Part shown: positions 59,453 through 64,000 of the stretch, piece by piece | How the letters are laid out: the number at the start of each line of letters is the position of its first letter | Numbering within the stretch: the first letter of the stretch is position 1 | Assembly: GCA_030549495.1 (NCBI GenBank) | Contig: JAUIRK010000643.1 | Coordinates: forward strand, 496,001 to 560,000 | Direction: 5' to 3' | DNA: 64,000 nt | DNA from: Nectonema munidae | Taxonomy: Eukaryota; Nematomorpha; Nectonematoida; Nectonematidae | Translations under genes and position numbers: made by a program | Notes under the pieces: model-generated | What the model was told of the DNA's origin: nothing | Seen by the model: only the letters and a program-made list of their open reading frames with translations | Database searches by the model: none

Positions 59453-59640
59453 TTTAGTGCAATAAATGAATTGTCTACGCGATTAGAAGTCAAATTCAAC
59501 AACTCCTACCTCGTCAGAATACTCAAATCCCTCACTTACATCATCTTCTTGATCCACTTGATCACGTGTGCCTTCTACGCCGTCTCCAAAGCTGAGGGAA
59601 TCGGTTCCAATGAGTGGGTGTATAGTGGAAAAGGAAATGC
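59453..59640 (+). CDS. Gene 2 exon: end of S4, S5 and turret
   Basis: The acceptor TTTTCTGTTTAG is at 59452 (a second AG at 59457 would break the frame); phase 0 in, phase 2 out at donor GC|GTATAT. It encodes FSAINELSTRLEVKF, then S5 (ILKSLTYIIFLIHLITCAFY) and the turret AEGIGSNEWVYSGKGNA. E-G-I-G-x-x-x-W-V-Y is a CNGB signature. The intron after it contains a degenerate repeat and the tRNA-like SINE at 60013. Confidence 0.9.
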
Positions 59641-60012
59641 GTATATACTTCATCTTTCCTTCTATATCACACAGGGCTCGACAAACCGATATTATTTAAA
59701 TTGCACCCACTAAAATTAAAAAAATTTCATCCACCGAAATACCTCTCACCCAAACTCCAACCACCAAAAATTTAACCCAGTGAAATTTTACATATAGAAA
59801 ATTCAAGTCTGGAAAATTGTTCTACAAAAGTTACACCCACGATAATTTCACACAAAGAAAATTAACACCAAAGAAAATTATTTTAATTTATTTTATATTG
59901 AAAAGGAACAAAATCAAAGGTGAAAGAATGAATAAAGATAAAGTTATTATAAACGGAAATATATTTTCAAACTCGACCAAATAAATTTTATTATTCGACA
60001 AAATAATTTGTC

Positions 60013-60240
60013 GACACGTGGCCTAGCGGTAAGAGCGTGGGGTCTCGATACAGATGGTCTGGGTTCGATCCCTCATTGTGACTATCCCTACCATTTGTCC
60101 AGCAATGGAAGTTTATTCATCCCTTGGATGCGATACCGACGATTAAAAAAACACCTCGATACCTTTTTTTGCATCCATTTTTGGGATCAGGCTTCATGTT
60201 GCGAGTACCGTTTCAGGCTTCAAGTTGCTTAGGTGGGGTT
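60013..60240 (+). repeat. tRNA-derived SINE with A and B boxes
   Basis: A-box-like GTGGCCTAGCGGTAAGAGCG at 60017 and B-box GGGTTCGATCCC at 60061 give a polymerase III promoter. The body continues to about 60240 (AGGTGGGGTTGCTTAGCATT). It does not fold as a complete tRNA in my reading (no paired acceptor stem or CCA end found), hence a SINE head rather than a tRNA gene. Confidence 0.6.
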
Positions 60241-60599
60241 GCTTAGCATTGTTTTTATTATTAAATTTAAAAAATTTTATACATATAATTTTTATAAATC
60301 ATTTATTTTTATAAAATTTTAAAATCAACTCAAAATGAGTCTTATTTATTGGGAATGGGGAAAATGAAGCCGATGTTTACAATTTCAAAAATTCAGTAAG
60401 AGATCCATATGAGGGCTGAGGGTTACTGAACCAGTTGCTCAATTTTTGACCTGATTAGAGGCCTGAAACTTTAACAAATCGGTTGTTTATATAAAAAAAG
60501 TGTATTCAATTTTTCGACAATTTAAACCAAACTAAAGTGAAAAAGAGGTAGGCTTTCTGATTTGAACTTTGTTTAATTTTAAATCGTGGTCAGGCGACT

Positions 60600-60920
60600 T
60601 TTGTTTCTTTTAATTCCATTGGAATTAAGAGTTAGACTGGGTCCCCCTTAGGCTACTACAACCTATGCGGCCGCAGTGGGCGCCACGCTTCTCATTTTTC
60701 ATTCTGATGATATATTGTATGATTTCGCTAAACGCAAGGTTCGCAAAGTAAAGTTACTTTGATCGTCATTTTGTGTTAATGAAAGAGTAATAAAACAAAT
60801 TCCTTTTCTTTTTTTCAAAATCTTATTTCTCACTTTTAATCTTTTTTCCTATCCACACTGGGCCCCGCGCAATCGATTTGCATAGGGCCCCGCGAACACT
60901 ATGGCCAGCCCTGCCCTTAT
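60600..60920. repeat. GC-rich dispersed repeat with hAT-like end
   Basis: Contrasting GC-rich ends (CTATGCGGCCGCAGTGGGCG near 60664; GGCCCCGCG twice, then GGCCAGCCCTG near 60902-60912). The right end in reverse complement, CAGGGCTGGCC, resembles a hAT-type terminus. Non-coding, intronic in gene 2. Confidence 0.4.
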
Positions 60921-61247
60921 GAACATTGGTCTTAAATTTATTAACAACGGAGATTCAGTTGGATCTTCAGGTTCAAGGCACACTTTTATAGCGATGCATG
61001 CTAATTTGGGGGCTATGGTATTAATTTAGGTTCTCACATAAGGAATATGAAGAATACCACTTCTTTTTGATAAAAAACAGGCTTAAGGTTCTCAGTCCAT
61101 AGCGAAAAAGTCTGGTAATCACTGCATCAAATCATTGATAAAGAACACATATAGAAACTTTTGATTCATTTTTGATTTTACGTTTTGTATATAAATCTAA
61201 TCAACCACTCAAAATGCCATTTTCTTCTCTGTTTTGCTTTACTACAG

Positions 61248-61389
61248 ATACATCAGGTGCTTCTACTTTGCCACGAAAACTTGCAGTTCCATCGGCAACA
61301 ATCCCAGACCTCAAAACAACTACGAAAGAATATACATGACTATATGCTGGCTAACTGGCATCTTTATCTTCGCTATCCTTATTGCACAA
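61248..61389 (+). CDS. Gene 2 exon: pore helix, selectivity filter and S6
   Basis: Acceptor GCTTTACTACAG, phase 2 in, phase 0 out at donor CAA|GTACGC. It encodes YIRCFYFATKTCSSIGNNPR with the filter region SSIGNNP, then S6 (YMTICWLTGIFIFAILIAQ). Alpha subunits have a Glu in the filter (T-I-G-E-T-P); here, as in beta subunits (T-I-G-G-L-P), it is absent. The Asn-Asn pair differs from the usual Gly-Leu. This fixes the subunit as beta-like. Confidence 0.93.
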
Positions 61390-61636
61390 GTACGCTTACA
61401 AACTTTTGGTATAACACGAATTTAGTCGTCTCTAAAGATTACAGTCCAGGAGTTCCCAACCCTAATCCCGAGACCACATATGGCTCTGTGAAGCATTAAT
61501 TTGGACACATTAGCATAGCTGATGTCACCCCTTTTTTGCTCTATCTCCCAAAATCACTCATCGTTTGCGCCACTAGATAAATACTAAATTTAATAAAGGA
61601 TTCAACCTAAGGTATTAACTTAACGATTATTTCAAG

Positions 61637-61796
61637 ATTAGGGACATCTTTACGTCGTATCGAAGCAACTTGATTCAATATCGAAAAGTTTTGGATCAAA
61701 CAGTTACTTACATGAATGTGATGAAGCTTCCCGAAAACTTGAAGAAAAAAGTCCGTCTTTGGTTGATGCATACCTTCAAAACGCTCAAAACTCTTG
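61637..61796 (+). CDS. Gene 2 exon: C-linker
   Basis: Acceptor TATTTCAAG, phase 0 in, phase 1 out at donor G|GTAATT. It encodes IRDIFTSYRSNLIQYRKVLD, then QTVTYMNVMKLPENLKKKVR and LWLMHTFKTLKTL. This is the C-linker that couples the binding domain to the gate. Y-R-x-x-x-D-x-T-V-x-Y-M-N-x-x-K-(I/L)-P is the family signature. The join to the next exon creates the Asp of L-D-E, also conserved. Confidence 0.92.
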
Positions 61797-61862
61797 GTAA
61801 TTTATACTTATTCCAAACTTGAACTGATCTCTCATAAAAAATGATTATAATTATTGTTATAG

Positions 61863-62166
61863 ATGAGAATTCGCAGTTGTCCATCCTGCCATTGAAGTTG
61901 CAAACGGATTTAGCTGTAAATGTTCACTATGAGTCTTTGTCGAAGGTGCAACTCTTCAAAAACTTTGAAAAGTCTTTACTACGAGAACTGATGCTCAATC
62001 TAAGACCCTTGATATTCCTGCCACAAGACTACATCTGTCGAAAGGGAGAGATCGGGAAAGAGATGTACATCATTAATTACGGTGTTGTTGAAGTGATAAT
62101 AAACGCGAATGAAGAAGAAAAAGTTGTTGCTACACTGAAGAAGGGAAGCATTTTTGGAGAAATCAG
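61863..62166 (+). CDS. Gene 2 exon: cyclic-nucleotide-binding domain, first part
   Basis: Acceptor ATTGTTATAG, phase 1 in, phase 2 out at donor AG|GTACTC. It encodes DENSQLSILPLKLQTDLAVN, VHYESLSKVQLFKNFEKSLL, LRPLIFLPQDYICRKGEIGK, EMYIINYGVVEVI and LKKGSIFGEI. These are the CNBD beta-roll up to the first residues of the phosphate-binding cassette (F-G-E-I). The cassette Arg and the C-helix must be in the next exon, not found in this window. Reading through gives a stop at 62222, so the donor is needed. Confidence 0.93.
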
Positions 62167-63440
62167 GTACTCATTCATCGTTTCACAACTCAATTCCCTA
62201 ACAAACGGCCAAATTTCGTCTTAAACTGTAAATGCATTTTGAAAAAGTTTCTTTATATTCAACGGGGTATAATCTAAAATTAAAGATTTGAACTAAACAT
62301 AACTCACAAGCTTCTTCAAAAAAATTATAGTGAGGACTTTTAAAATTGTGTATGATATTGCTTATAGGTTTTCTTTCTTTGAGAAATAATACTGTAAAAT
62401 TCTTTGAATTCACAAAAAGTAAACGAACTAAAAATTTCTTCATTGTAAAGCTTTTTCCTTTCTCCAAGCAACCAACTTCTCTCGAAAGCAAAGTCGAACT
62501 CGATAATGACATATACCCATTATTTCTTGTTTGAAAGCTTTTAAAGTAACTACCACCTAACCTATTAAACTAACTAATTAATAAATCAGCTAAGTTACTA
62601 AGGAAAACGTAAGCGTTCCATGGGATGATTTTAATCGATAAAGCACAATAGCTCTCCTGGTATCTAACTTTCAGCTAAAGAGATTTGATGCTGAATGCAA
62701 ACATAAGATATTGTATTCATTATCAAACTCAAGCAACTACACCGTTTCACCTTCAAATTAAAATTATAGAATTTCACTTTTTAGAAAAACTAAACTTCAT
62801 TAAATAATAACTTAAAATGAAAATAAATTTAAAAAAATGAAATTGAAATTTAAAATTCAATTTATTTTTGTTTTTTTCTTTTTCAATTTATCTTCAATTT
62901 TTACTATACCATATTAAGTTGTGTTTTTTCTTTTTCTATTTTATTCCAAATACAAAAGATCAAATTGTATCGAAAAAAGATAAAAATCTAATAGAAAATA
63001 GTAATAATGGAGGCAAAAAACTAAAATAGAACAAAAAAGTCAAAATAAATGTGAAAATGGTTGTTTATATTTTCCTGCATAAATTTTCATTTTGAGCAAA
63101 CTTTTTTACAGCTACAAAATAAAGGATTTCCATGAATGCATACCTCTTAATTTTTTTTATTTCGAGGATAATTAAAACTTTTTTAGTTTTCTTGAATTAA
63201 CAATTTATACTTCACTTTTTAAATTTTATGTGCCATCTTGTGATCAAATTTTCCTTTCAAATACCTACCAAGTACAATTTTTATGTTGCTAATTACAACA
63301 GCATTTGAAAAAAGTTTAGAAAATATTGATTGGCAATGTCTCACCGACAAAAATCTAGATGATCATTTATCTACTTTGACTATATAATTAATGAACAAAT
63401 AAGTCTTCATGTTCCTTTATTTTCTGGAAAAAAAAAATCA
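62167..63440 (+). other. Intron of gene 2 after the CNBD exon
   Basis: AT-rich. It includes a TTTTTCAATTT-type and complementary GAAAAAAG-type low-complexity stretch (62855-63060) possibly related to the foldback family at 10011. No continuation of the CNBD was found. Confidence 0.55.
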
Positions 63441-63448
63441 AATCGTGT

Positions 63449-63940
63449 ATGGATATAAAATCTACTCTCCTATATAAAAAAAAGAAAAAGTTTTTCCAGA
63501 TTTTCAAGAAATTTGGTGGCACTGTCAAGTTTAATGAATATAAAAAGTTTTTAAATAAACTCCGTGTTATGACAAGGAAACTTAGAATTAATTTTGAAGT
63601 AAACATCTTGAAAGATTTTAAGAAAAATTCCAAACGGACATGGAGTTATATAAATCAAAAAAGATAGAATCACACTATACCAAAGATCATGCTTGAAGAT
63701 GATTGTAGAATAATAGAAACTGATGTGTTGTCTGAAAGATTCAATCTCTACTTCGCATCTATCTATATAAAAATGAAAGTCCACTGTTAACTATACACCA
63801 ATTAAACCTAAAAACTTTTCAAAGAAGTTGGAAGACGTTTGTGTTGGATACTCTGAAGTTCGTGATAAGCTTATTTATTTAAATACATCAAAAAGTCCAG
63901 GATTTGATCACCCTGTAACAAAAATTTTTTTTTTAATTGT
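63449..63940 (+). pseudogene. LINE fragment between endonuclease and RT
   Basis: The plus strand reads KNSKRTWSYINQKR, then with frame breaks LSERFNLYFASIYIK, EDVCVGYSEVRDKLIYLNTS and KSPGFDHPVTKIF. These match the W-x-Y-I, F-N-x-Y-F-(A/S)-S and L-x-x-x-K-(S/A)-P-G-x-D blocks before the RT of CR1/jockey-type LINEs. It runs out of recognisable coding near 63940. Confidence 0.65.
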
Positions 63941-64000
63941 TTCTGTGCTATATTTCACTTTTTCTGCTTTGTTGTCGATCAAATTACTAGAAAATACTTA

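Noticed and set aside
60013-60083. A tRNA gene
   Set aside because: A and B boxes are present, but I could not pair an acceptor stem or a normal anticodon arm. It is better explained as a SINE head.
62198-62534. Overlapping open frames after the CNBD exon
   Set aside because: They do not continue the cyclic-nucleotide-binding domain and show no splice-compatible homology.

Overview
This window is AT-rich, intron-rich metazoan DNA. Coding exons are short islands with clear splice sites inside multi-kilobase introns, and nearly everything else is transposable-element debris or simple repeat. Very long TATC/ATCT microsatellites, jockey-like LINEs, a Penelope-like element, pogo/Tigger, hAT and piggyBac remnants, tRNA-derived SINEs and foldback elements together suggest an arthropod. 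A copepod-like crustacean is my guess, but the species cannot be fixed from sequence alone. There is nothing prokaryotic: no operons, CRISPR arrays or prophages.

Two host genes can be read, both on the + strand. Gene 1 (before 3098 to 30255, polyA signal at 30452) encodes an intracellular-looking immunoglobulin-domain protein. Six internal exons all have phase-1 borders. Four encode a short basic, serine-rich module (core RKSISRPSLSK) and two encode whole I-set Ig domains. Their order A-A-Ig, A-A-Ig shows a tandem duplication of a block of about 10.5 kb. A TATA-containing promoter with a tiny first coding exon (16781-16793, MNTS) lies inside the gene and is in phase with the second half. The last two exons encode a Cys/Tyr-rich tail. 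A candidate alternative acidic last exon lies at 24568-24662.

Gene 2 (about 40088 to beyond 62166) is a cyclic-nucleotide-gated (CNG) cation channel most like the beta (CNGB) subunits. Nine exons with matching phases encode a short basic N-terminus, S1-S2, a 17-codon microexon, S3-S4, S5, the pore helix and filter (SIGNNP) with S6, the C-linker, and the first part of the cyclic-nucleotide-binding domain. The rest of the gene lies past the right edge.

Layout: 125-1845 decayed pogo element; 3098-30255 gene 1 with intronic hAT, foldback, piggyBac, LINE and SINE copies; 30500-40087 intergenic repeats (hAT, foldback MITE, piggyBac and LINE remnants); 40088-62166 gene 2, whose introns hold a GC-rich Tigger element (41714-44211), a nearly complete jockey-like LINE inserted in a TATC microsatellite (45218-51223), a Penelope-like fragment (54230-55190) and LINE fragments; 62167-64000 intron or flank with another LINE fragment.

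The most unusual theme is a recurring class of foldback elements whose terminal inverted repeats are built from short degenerate tandem units of about 14-20 bp. Several unrelated unit sequences share this design, and one copy is nested inside a hAT MITE.
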